Shown here one piece after another: positions 19,901 to 30,300 of a stretch of DNA of 64,000 nucleotides; positions within the stretch are counted from its first letter, which is position 1; every line of letters begins with the position of its first letter. The translations under genes were made by a program, and so were the position numbers. Source of the stretch: Mesodorylaimus sp. YZB2_4 (lineage: Eukaryota > Nematoda > Enoplea > Dorylaimida > Dorylaimidae); contig JASANH010000433.1 of the NCBI GenBank assembly GCA_030248295.1, positions 186,001-250,000 on the forward strand. The letters are read 5' to 3'. The notes under the pieces were generated by a model. The model did not search any database. It was not told where the DNA came from and worked only from the letters and a program-made list of their open reading frames with translations.

Positions 19901-22900
19901 ACCCTCCCGCCCCTCAACATCAAAGAAACCTCGTACCTCTTCGACGCCGGCAACTGTATAACAGTGTGATACTTGGGCGGCACGGTCGACGCTCCGCCAT
20001 TCACATCGATGCATTTCCTATTCGACAAATCCGGCAGACCAACATTGGCTGGCACTTTTTCATACCGGCATTCCATCAATTTCCGTTTCGCTTCTTCCAA
20101 ATTCACTAGGTTCGCAGTTGGAGATGACGACGTGAACGCAGGACACGCCAACGACATCGGTCGAGCTCTTCTCTTCACCCCGTTCCCTAGAATCAAATAA
20201 AACTGAACCAGGGCATAAGACAACCCAAACACAAACTTACCAACAGACGCAGCAAACGTAGGCATCTTTCTACTGAAGATCATATCCGCATACCGAATCA
20301 AATATTCCACAACAATAGCTTGAGTGTTCACATTGCGTAATACAGCCGCTGTGTTTTCTTTCACATTTTCCAATTCTTTACTCCTGAAAACAAAACGAAG
20401 CATGGAAATTTCTTATTTCTCATCTACGAAGTCAAAACTTTCATCCATTTTCTTTATATGAAACGCCAAGATATTATCAATCCATCTATTCCACTCACAT
20501 CTCAAAATGTGACAGCATGACCAAGTTCACTTCAAAACTCGCTCATAATTACGAATAGATTAGGCCATATTCCCTCGTGACAAGCTCGTCATCAACCCAA
20601 TTCCATAATTCGAAACCGAACCCACGCACCCGTTCGTATCCTTGGCATCACATGGAGGCCACCTCCCCGGGTCTCCGACACGCAATAAGCTCACCAGTCG
20701 TTCAACGAACGGATAATGAGAAAACTCTCCGTCACACCAACATTGCCTCTTTTCTCGAGAATGATGACTCCAAATCGCCTCCCACGAGATTCAGGGGTTC
20801 GACTTTCAAGCTAGCATGAGGTCACGATTCTCCTCGTAATTTCCATTTCATACTCACACCACCAGAAGTGGTCTCCCCGAGTTCAAAAGACTAGTCGGCT
20901 TCACCTCGACCCCATCGCCCAACCGCCATGACATCCTTATCACTCAAATCCATCCTCGCTATCGGCTTGTTCGCCATGTTTTGCATGATCAATCAACGAA
21001 ACGGTGTCGCCCAAGCGTTCATGGTCTACAAGAAAGCCCGTATCCTTCCGCCGATGATCGCGTCCATGAAACGAGATGTCCAGGACGAGAACGGCATCGA
21101 GACTGAACCGTACGACGAGTCCGAATCCCAACCATTCCAAGCATACCCGAAACGTTACAACCCCTACCCCCTACCGCCGTTCCTCCTTGGACGTACACGA
21201 AGCAGTTCCAAAATCAATCCGCGCAAGGCTCGTCAATCGCCCGATTCACTCCCCATTTTGAGACGAAACTATTGGTTGGGCAATTACTGGTGAACAAAGT
21301 AAGCCATCCGTGTGACCTATCATACACTGATCCGCAACATGTCTGACATACGCGCGTGCTTACGTGTGCAATATCATATTCTAAGTAAAACGCTCCTGCG
21401 AACATGTTTCTTTTGTAAAACGTTTTTTTTCCTTTAAAATCTTTTTCTCTTCTTGTTAATGCGCTTTTTTCTTATCGCAATCATCAGCGGAGCAAAAAAA
21501 CTAGCAAAGACGAAGGGGGAGCTCTTGTTGAATCCACTCTCCATCATCATCATCCTCTACTTATCCAACCACCACCCACCATGCCATGCCCGCCATGATA
21601 ACCAGCCGATCCGGTCGCCCGCGCCCACACGAAAACTCAAATCCACTTATCAAAGAACGGACCAAAAATGGAAAGAGACAAGCCCCTTGTCCGATAACAG
21701 TCCAGTTCCCTCGAGTACCTTGTCACACGAACCTAATGAAAAGACCAAAAAAATCCATGACACTAGCCCCATAGCCCAGCCCTCTTTCCAACCATCACCA
21801 TTAATTCCACTCATTCCCTCATCGCTCTGGTAGGCCAATACGGATTCTAGTCTCCTCTTACAATAATGAGAAAATCTCATTTCCCCGAGACGATGAGGCG
21901 GCGAAACAAAAACTTGTTGGCTATTATTAACGACCCTGCGGACCTAGATATCCTACTCTAGCAAAGACTCCTTTCGGACTCCTTATTCCATCGTCGACGT
22001 CCATAAAGAGCGGTTGAAATTCGCCTCACAAAATCCTATTTGGAAGATTCGAAAAATGAACAAACTTCTTCTCCTATTGGCCATCACTTGCGCCATCCTT
22101 TCGATCGCATCCATCGCGCAAGCTCAAGGAGCCAGAAGCAACGATTTATGGCGCGAAGATCGTGGTTTTAGTCGAGGAATTTCCAGAGCCGCACTCGAAC
22201 GCGATGCTGCCTGGAGAGGTCGCGGTTTCGGATCGGGTCGTATCGGAAGAGCGGTACCATTATTCAACGCCGAAGGAGAAGTCGAGATCGAGTAAACGAC
22301 CAAGTCCAAGTTCGAAGAATCCCCATGCTTCCGATGAATAATTGTAAAATTATTCATATCGATATATCCTATGATTCTCTGCGTAAGTTTTCTTACCTGA
22401 GTAAATTCGGAGCCCAAACCAAGGCTAAATTAGGATAGTGCATTCCCGTCTTATGCCCGTGTTCTCCAACGCGCGACAAATGCTTTATTAAATACTCAGC
22501 CGTCCTTCAATCAAAATCAAGCTAACATACTGAGCATACCATACTCATTCGCACTACTCACCTGAAATAAGGAGGTGGCAACTGTTGCACCACATCGTGC
22601 AGCCGTAGTATCTTCATGCTACTGTCATTGCCTTGCACCGCATCCTGAAACGACCAACCCATTAGCAATGCCTCCGTCCCTTGCAGTTAATTCCGCCCCT
22701 GTAACTTATCACTCTGAATCCTCAAAACAATGATTTTTTCATTTGCAAATCCCTTATTAGAAAAAGGCGAAAAGAGCTAAGTAATCGAATGGTCAAGACA
22801 CGCCTACCACTTGGCAGGCTTGCCTTTACCATCAAGCCGACCCTTGAGGTACCTGACCTGAAACTATTACTATTCTTGCGACCCCACCCATCCTACTCGT

Positions 22901-25900
22901 TCGACATGCAGTATCTAGTGACATGGCTTCAGCAGGTGCAGTTAGTGTGTGTGCATAGGCAGCCCCTGTGATTGGCCGGTTAGAAAGTTGTCACGACCGT
23001 CCCCCATTTTACCACCGACCCTTAAGGTCTCCATGAACAAAACGAATGCCTTGCCTACCACATGTGGGAGTATTTTTGCTAAATTTACCAAGTAAACTTT
23101 TAAACAAAAATATTAAATCCGCTGTGCAGATGGACCTGCTCCATAGCACCCAGACCTTGCCCATACTTGGCAATAGAATACTACCTCCTTCCTAACAGAC
23201 AGTCCTCAACTTCAGGCACCTCATCGTAACGACCCTTGAGCACACCTACAGCACACCATCTCTACAAACCTAAAGTACTCACAAGCATTCCACTGCAAGA
23301 CAATTCCCACCTCCCTCCCTCCCTGCCTCACTTACCACAAAACTATCGTAAAGCTGATAGGTCAACAAAGGGTTCGGCAGTTCACGAAAATACATTTTCA
23401 ACAATGACGCCACACAATGAACATCTTGATTCAACAAATTCGGTAGGCGATTCTCGTCAAAAGCGTTCCTAAATTGAAATTCTCCTAACTACAATGGTAA
23501 CTTGAAATAAACAGCAGCCCTTACCTTAACCTTTGAATATTCGACAGGATACCACTCCCTCTGTAGATTCCGTCCACTATACCACACGTTTCAATGACTT
23601 TAGCACAGCTTCGAAGCACCACCGGAACTAAAGCAAAAAACACATCATACTTTCATCCACTATCCCCTAAGATCATCCTCACCATCAACTCCAGCGCTTT
23701 CCAAATGCTCAGCCAGATCACAGCCAAATACGCGCTCTTTCAAAATTCCCGCTTCTTTTAACAGCCGTCGACTCGGCCTATTAGCCAAGAATAAACGCAA
23801 TAAAGTCGCCCACTTGCCACGACGACGGAAAACTAAAAAAAAACACAAATCCCACTCTCTTTCCGCGTTCCTGCACACCACCAGCGTCTTACCAGGACGG
23901 CTATGCATGGCATTATCCCGTAACGCTCCAGGGAGTGAACCGCTCACTCGATTCCCGAATAACTGGACGCAATGCGACGGAAAGAAACCAACTTGTATCT
24001 ACAACAGGAAGTCTCTGACACATATGTGACAAAGGTTCATCAGAAAATAGTCTACGTACTGTGAAATGTGCCCCCGGAGACATCATCTGTCCATCGAATT
24101 TATTGGCGTTGTGTTGTTTTTCTTCGCCCCCGATGTCAATATCCGCGTATTGGGCTTTCAAAATGGTCAATTTCCCTCTCCACCATACAGATTCGGAGGC
24201 GGGTGGCATGTCGATGACGGAGACGATATCTCCGACCTTCAAAGCAAATAAAAATCGGGTCAAGCGCGCCTCGTGGCCAAAACGGGAGACGCGACAAGAC
24301 CAAATAAGGCCATGGTCAAATAACGAGCAAAAGGAAAGAAATCAATGTAGCATCCACAAGGACACTATCCACTAACCTTCAACGTTAATTCGTCATTCGC
24401 CGTGGCCGTGTAATTTTGAACAACATAGGCTGCTGCCACTGCTGGCGTATTGATTTGCGTCTCTTCGGCCGCCACCAAATGATTGCCTCGATTGTCCAAC
24501 TGAATTCAAAGAAAAAATATGCCAGTTAGAAAAGCTAAGCTTAATGAATAACAAATGGGGGCATCAATAAAGTCTCCGCTATCATTCTTTGACTTTCTCC
24601 TCTCAAACTATGTTCTCAATATTATCTAGTCCCTAAATCCAATTCCCAAACCCAGGAAAGGGATAACTTAGTTGCACCTACCTCCAACCATTTTAGCACT
24701 GGAAAACAAGTTATCAAGCTCCCGGCCAAATCGCTAAATCGTTCCATGTACCGAGATAACGTTGTCCATATAGCCTGCAATAAGGAAAAACTAGTAAATA
24801 TAATCCTTCCACGAAACTAGACCCTATGAGCTGGTGCTTTCTCCAACGTTCTAACCATAAGTCAAGAGTAATCCCGAGTGAAAAATATAACTTAAAGTCA
24901 GCGCCAAACAAAAGCAAGAAGCGTCATTCACTCGTAACTCTATCAGCCTAGCACTAATAGAAAAGAACAAAAACACCTCTTACCTCGTCCGTCAAAGCAT
25001 TCTCGGCCAGAGTAGTTGGAGGGGGTTGAGGAGAAGAAGGCGAGGAAGAAGACGGCGACGCGAGAACCGTGTTTGCACGTGCGGGCAATTCGTTTAATAA
25101 ACTAAAATGTCGATGATAGACGCACCGATGCAACTGCTTATCGAAATCAACGAAATCCTCGTAACTGCGTTGAATAGTCCACGTTTGTTGATTGGAATGC
25201 ACGCGTAACGTGTAGTGTATTTTTGTCACCGAAGCTTTCGCGCCAGTCGGTGTAGTTGCACAGTCGACTCGGCCACAGTCCTCATGCCGCAAAACATTGG
25301 CGCCGACGCGGCTGTTGCTTTCTTTTAACGAAGAGGATGAAGACGATGGGGATGCTGTTACATCGTAGATGCCTCTTCCCGCGGGCGATAAATGTACACA
25401 ATTTTGGATCGATCCCGAGCTATGCTCGTGCAAGACAGGCAGAACGGAAGATTGCTGCGTCTGATTGGTGTGCTGATAATGATGATGATAAGATCGGCGG
25501 TTAATACTCAACGTCGAATTATCCAAATCTATAAAAACGGGTCGTGTGCGTTGGATAAAATACAACCACTCGACAAGTTTTCGTGGTCAGTCCTTACCAG
25601 GTTCCGAATCGAGGGGGAGTAGTTCGACTTTAATTGGGCCTAATTCCACGAGATCATAATGTATATGAGCGACATCGGAGAGTCTTTCGATAAATGGGCT
25701 GTAACAACAATTTCCCTTTTCTCAAATTCCACAGATTCCTTTAGATAACTTACATTTGAGGCTGAAATTTCCACCGCAACGAACGCCCACCGACGGTAGC
25801 GTGGCGTAAACTGCCACCGGATAATGATTCCAACGAATGTCTTCGCCCAAAAGCCGTATTCAAACTGACGGAAGAATGCGTCTAAAAAAAAGAATGAACT

Positions 25901-26657
25901 GGTTCGAATTGCACGTTTTTAAGGAATCTAAACAACAAAAGGCCACTACTGCCTCATTTCCTTGACCTCCTTGGCGAAAAGAACTTTCAAGTCGCACCAA
26001 AAAAAACGAGGTTCCAGGCAGAACTCGACTCTTTCCCTAGCCTAGTTTTTAATCCGGACAAATTGTAAGTCATTTATGAAATTGCTAAAACCGGATCAAA
26101 CTATTCTACAGGCACGCTGATTCAGTGTTTGTTGTTTTTTTTTTTTCAAAAGCCCCTAGTTCACTCAGTCAGACTCGGGTCCCTGAATATAGAACCAGCT
26201 GGCTGGCACGGCGACGATGTTCAACGAGCCGTTCTACAAGGTAAACCGGTCACGTTTGTCGCGCAGACCCTTTCAACTTCGACGGTCACTACTACATCCG
26301 CACAAAGTAGTCCGAGTATTACAAACTGTACAGTAACGCCAGGTCGTCAAGTGCATTGTCAAGAATCAACTCGAAAGTAAAACGACAGCTGAGCTGATGT
26401 CCCAATCAAAAGGTAGGAAAACTAGTCATGATATCAAACCAAATGTAACATCCTTTAGACACACCCAAAACACAATGTAAACAGACCCCACCCAAACATG
26501 GCTTTTATCTTCTCACCTTTAGATGCTTTCTCCACGGCACCAAAGACGGCTCCGCCGAGCTTTTCGAACTGATTGTTGCCCTTTTCGGGGATCGACGATA
26601 AGGGTCTCCAATATAAAGCGCCGTTGAGGTCGCACTCGTCATCCCAATTCAATCCGT
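16935..26657 (-). CDS. ARHGAP32/33: PX-SH3-RhoGAP protein, ARHGAP32/33 (CdGAPr) type
   Basis: A Rho-family GTPase-activating protein that switches off Rac/Cdc42-type GTPases at membranes. Exons found, high to low: 26657-26517 (GLNWDDECDLNG, probably N-terminal); 25881-25754; 25698-25598 (PX start, FIERLSDVAHIHYDLV); 25528-24984 (WTIQRSYEDFVDFDKQLHRC); 24774-24682 (YMERFSDLAGSLITC); 24499-24377 (LDNRGNHL, NDELTLK); 24236-24060 (SH3, VGDIVSVID, WWRGKL); 23998-23893 (VGFFPSHCVQLF); 23832-23683 (RVFGCDLAEHL); 23627-23525 (GIVDGIYRGSG, arginine finger present); 23468-23336 (LKMYFRELPNPLLTYQLYD); 22644-22562; 22504-22397 (TGMHYPNLALVWAPNLLR); 20383-20241 (AIVVEYLIRYADMIFS); 20186-19937; 19625-19407; 19347-19241; 19180-16935, a 748-residue disordered tail with PxxP motifs. 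The link from 26517 to 25881 is missing an exon (phases 1 and 0 do not match), and the true start is not found. Confidence 0.85.
20928..21293 (+). CDS. Secreted peptide precursor, probable amidated neuropeptide prohormone
   Basis: This is a 121-residue intronless frame with start GCCATGA. Residues 8-30 form a hydrophobic signal peptide (ILAIGLFAMFCMI ... NGVAQA). Dibasic sites follow at KK35-36, KR48-49, KR75-76 and RR112-113. Between KR76 and R89 lies YNPYPLPPFLLG; cleavage and use of the Gly as amide donor would give YNPYPLPPFLL-amide. The octapeptide NYWLGNYW is released at the C-terminus after RR. The acidic segment 50-74 is a typical spacer. It would be processed in secretory granules of neurons or endocrine cells. 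I do not recognise the peptide family. The gene sits inside a RhoGAP intron on the opposite strand. A secreted non-neuropeptide (cuticle or defence peptide) is the alternative. Confidence 0.65.
   Translation: MTSLSLKSILAIGLFAMFCMINQRNGVAQAFMVYKKARILPPMIASMKRDVQDENGIETEPYDESESQPFQAYPKRYNPYPLPPFLLGRTRSSSKINPRKARQSPDSLPILRRNYWLGNYW
21294..22055. other. Space between the two nested genes
   Basis: It contains a 126-codon frame starting within 21453-21459 whose first residues are hydrophobic but whose remainder is Pro/Ser/Thr/Lys-rich without structure. I read it as 3' UTR and spacer, not a gene. Confidence 0.4.
22056..22295 (+). CDS. Small secreted peptide, unknown family
   Basis: This is a 79-residue frame (upstream in-frame codons lack a better ATG). 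Residues 1-22 are a textbook signal peptide, MNKLLLLLAITCAILSIAS, ending IAQA. The mature part is Arg/Gly-rich and Cys-free: NDLWREDRGFSRGISRAALE, then AAWRGRGFGSGRIGRAVPLF, and an acidic tail EGEVEIE. Two Gly-Arg junctions (RGFGSGR and RIGRA) could be processing or amidation sites, but there is no KR. It is nested in the same RhoGAP intron as the peptide gene 0.8 kb upstream and on the same strand. Secretion is well supported; hormone, antimicrobial or cuticle roles are all open. Confidence 0.6.
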   Translation: MNKLLLLLAITCAILSIASIAQAQGARSNDLWREDRGFSRGISRAALERDAAWRGRGFGSGRIGRAVPLFNAEGEVEIE

Positions 26658-27302
26658 CTGTTATGAGGCCAAAGTTAAACGAAATTCAATAGCAGAGACC
26701 ATAAGCACACGCGGTTGACGAAAGTTGGCATCCAAACAATATTTGCACAGATTATTGACCTAGCTCGTCTGATTCATAGCATCGGTCATCCATCAATACA
26801 CCCACGCCAAAACAGGACATTACACGCTCCACTAGCTCGGCCAGCAGGAACAAGGAAGCACCAGCCACCCAACCAAGCGGACCACCAACCGAGCAAGCAG
26901 TGGGGGCCCTATTTTCGGAAATGCATTACGCGACGCGCACATCCTCGGGCAACGTTGCAATAAGCAGTCAAGAAACACATAAGCAGCGGCAAATTCAAAA
27001 ACAGTCCATTTATTTGACTCGCCAAAACACAAAATTTTATCGCGTCATGTGCTGTCCGTAAAAACAAAAACATCAGTAAGGTGACAATACTAAATATAAA
27101 TAGCGGCGAAGATAGCACCTCCTAACACTCATAAGCTACCACGCAGTTAGAAGTGACAAAACTCATTCCAAAATGCAACTAGCATGCCTAGCGAGTCCCA
27201 CAAAACGAGATCCAATGTTAAAGGCCTGTGGCCAGTCCTGCACACACGTCCTAAACCGAAAGTGCAAAAGCCACAGATACACTTCAGACCACTGCTTGCC
27301 CC
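26658..27302. promoter_or_regulatory. Gap between ecdysoneless 3' end and RhoGAP 5' end
   Basis: Both neighbours are on the minus strand. The segment should contain the 3' UTR of ecdysoneless and the promoter and missing first exon(s) of the RhoGAP gene. A splice acceptor (CATAACAG, minus strand, just above 26657) shows that at least one more exon lies here or beyond. Confidence 0.45.
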
Positions 27303-30300
27303 TCAATCACCTCCCCGCTTCCCATGTTTCTTCTTGACCGCAGTGCGATCACCATGCAGAAGGCTCGAGGCAGATCCGCCCTGAGCACACGCCTCTGGGA
27401 AATACGATTCCAACATATCCGATACCAATCGCTTATCGATGTCGACCGGAGTGAAGTCCACATCCTCGTTGTCAATGCTATCTGCTCCCGGAGACTGTGA
27501 TAACGCCTGCAAAAAGAAGGCATCGAACAAGGCTAGTCTCGAATTCAATCATCCAACTCACCCTCGCTCCATTCAAATTCTTCCCCTTCGCACTCTTATC
27601 TTTCGATTTCGGTCGCGCGTGATTTTTCCCATGTTTTGGTTTCGTTGATAAACCGCCCGATTTCACTTCCGTTTCCAACATTTTCATATACACCTTCAGA
27701 TTGTTGGCAAATTCATTCGCTGCCTCAGCTGCGTCTAAAATGGACAAAAATCAACCGCATTTTCTTAAATGAGCCCCCGCCCGTGAAGATCATTCGAGCA
27801 TCTTTGCTTCTAATCAAACCCACCTTCAACATTTTGAGTCGGCCAAAAAACAAGAGCAAATTACATTCAAAACATGACCAGGGTTAATGCAGGAAGCGGA
27901 AACTGATTTTCTAGCTTTCCAGAAAAAATGTGGTTTTCTCTGATTATTTTCACAGCCCTAGTACTGCTGGAATAGTTTCAACCGAATTTCAGTCAGTAAG
28001 ATCAACAGATACAGAGAAAACGCGGGCGATTAAAAATTTCAAAACCTCAGAACGCAACCTTTCAGTTTTCCTACCTTCTGCCTCAATAAATTCCCATTTT
28101 CCCTGATTTTCCAGCCTTGTATGAGACCTGAAGCATTCCATAGTGCCACACACATAAATAGTGTATATTGCTAAGGAATATAATAAGGAACATGGTTAGC
28201 CTTCTATTGCTTCTGCATTCTGATTAGCTGTCCAGCAGCGGGTTATATCGCGCGGCCGACCAATCAGAGCGAGGGGCGGGGCTTCGCCTCCCACAGCAAA
28301 TCAGAAGCAATAGAAGTCTAACCATATTCCTAACTGGGTGGTACCCAGCAAGGTGTTACTACTTGTTGGATATAATTCTTACATCCAATAAGACCCCAAG
28401 GACCTTTCTTTCAACCGAGCTCTATGGATGGGACCTTATTTGAGGGACATGGTTGAACATTTACGATACTCACAAATAAAACCCCAAATCCTACCTTTCT
28501 CATCCATGCTCAAATCCAGCAATTCATCTCCATACGATTCCATATCCGAACTTTCATCACCGTCATGAGGAATGTGAAGATCTGAAAACCAATACAGTAC
28601 TCTATTCTAAATCCATCATCTACCACAATTCATCTCTTACCGAGCATTTTTCTAACCGAATCCGAGAACACGTCACCCGGTCCGCCTTGTACAGTACTCC
28701 TCAAAGAAGAGCACTTGTCAGGACATTCGGGGTACAAACAAGGAAATAAGCTGTTGACTGGCCAGGAGGAAGGCCTGTGGTTTATGCTAAACTAGCATAA
28801 AGCATGTAGCATCAACCGAACACCCGGCACACACACCCAGCATCGACTGACCCACCGAATCGACCGAATCGACTCGCCAATCCAGGTAGGATCAGTTTAG
28901 GAGAACCGACTGAGCTGCGGTTCGGCCGGATCAGAATTTTGAATTCACGCCAAAACATCTTTTTTGTGGGCTAAAATATTCTGCAACCCCTCCCCGCCTG
29001 AATACGGGTATCCTTTATCAACGAAAGAAAGTACGGAACACCAGAAAACAAACGGCCAGGCGCAATACAAAGTTGGACGGGTCGGCATAGCGCGGTGGCC
29101 CCACACCTGGGTCGGTCGGTGCTGGCCTGGCCCCAAGAATTACCAAAAGATTACCTAATCCTTCACGAGTCAAACTGAATATAACCCAACCCAAACCTCT
29201 AACTCACTTCGCATGACTCGCAACTTCTGGCTTCTGCACAGCACTTTTCGGAATCACGCTCGGTCCCACCGAATAGTCTCCATTCGCAGCGACCGATCCA
29301 TTCGACTCCATGGTTGCCCTCTGTTTCGGCGACCCATTCACTTTCGATGAATGCCCGAACCATTTCTTCGAAAGCATAGTCTCGAGTTTGTGCGGAGTTA
29401 TGTTCATCCAATCGTCGTCTGCAAAAGAAGACAAATATTATACATTGTCACAAACCACAAGAAATCAGCGCATACCATCTTCTTCCTGAGGTGGATATTC
29501 AGAGCGCAAAGTCTCCGTATTCAAAACGTCTAAATTCTCCAATGCACATACGAAACTGGACCCGAGAGATGCCCTAAAAAGATCATTCTTTGCACAAGAG
29601 CACCTTACGCCTTCAATATGACACTGTAGACCTCAGCCCCTAGAACAGACCCCTTTGAAAAAATATTCTCCCCTCCGCTGCTCAAATGAGGACCACGCCC
29701 CTAGCTGACTACAGATCTCCTATACACTGAAGGTATTTGCCTTCCAAAAAAGGAATACCACACCGCATCCTGTCATTTCCCTAAAAAGCTCTATGAGGTA
29801 GGAGCTATGCTGCCGATATTTTAGTGGGATTAAAAAAAGCCCAGGCGAGGAAATTCTTCCTTTCCTATATCTTCCCTCTGCAGTGCTGTTCAGGAAAATC
29901 GACAGATTAGGCCAGCCCGTAGACTTACAGGTAGCTATCGCCGTTAACCTCGCCCAAATGAGTCTGATAGTATAATTGAGCACGTGTCATCAATCGATCG
30001 TGAGGTCTCGTCCCTTCCACCGCATCCTACAACGAAAATTTTTTGTTCATTTTCAAGGGTAACCTGCTTTTTTACCAAACCTGGGGGGCAGAATTTTGAG
30101 TGATGACTTATACCAATCAAGCCCGGGGGTTCGCTCACTCACTCCATAAACATGCCGATACACGCCTCACGCCAGTCTTGCAGTTAAAGCTAAAGCTACT
30201 TCTGCATTTTCTCGAGCCCTATTATTAGGGCATTCTAACGAGATCAAGGTAAACAATGGTGTCCAAGCTCCACACCCAAGCGGTCCCTATATATTACCAC

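Larger units (their letters stand above)
20384..22396 (-). other. 2,013-bp intron of the RhoGAP gene hosting two plus-strand genes
   Basis: Donor GTAAGA follows WAPNLLR at 22397 and the acceptor TTTTCAG precedes SKELENV at 20383. It is by far the longest intron I could delimit in this gene; most of the others are 54-311 bp. The two peptide genes at 20928 and 22056 lie wholly inside it on the opposite strand. The remaining sequence has no repeats that I recognise. Confidence 0.8.

Noticed and set aside
21453-21833. 126-codon frame with hydrophobic start inside the RhoGAP intron
   Set aside because: The start is weak, the body is low-complexity Pro/Ser/Lys, and it fits the 3' UTR of the upstream nested gene better.
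26129-26380. Plus-strand frame with STVTTTSAQSSPSITNC and a second frame with DPFNFDGHYYIRTK
   Set aside because: Both are short, each is interrupted or unsupported by splice sites, and the region should hold a minus-strand RhoGAP exon.
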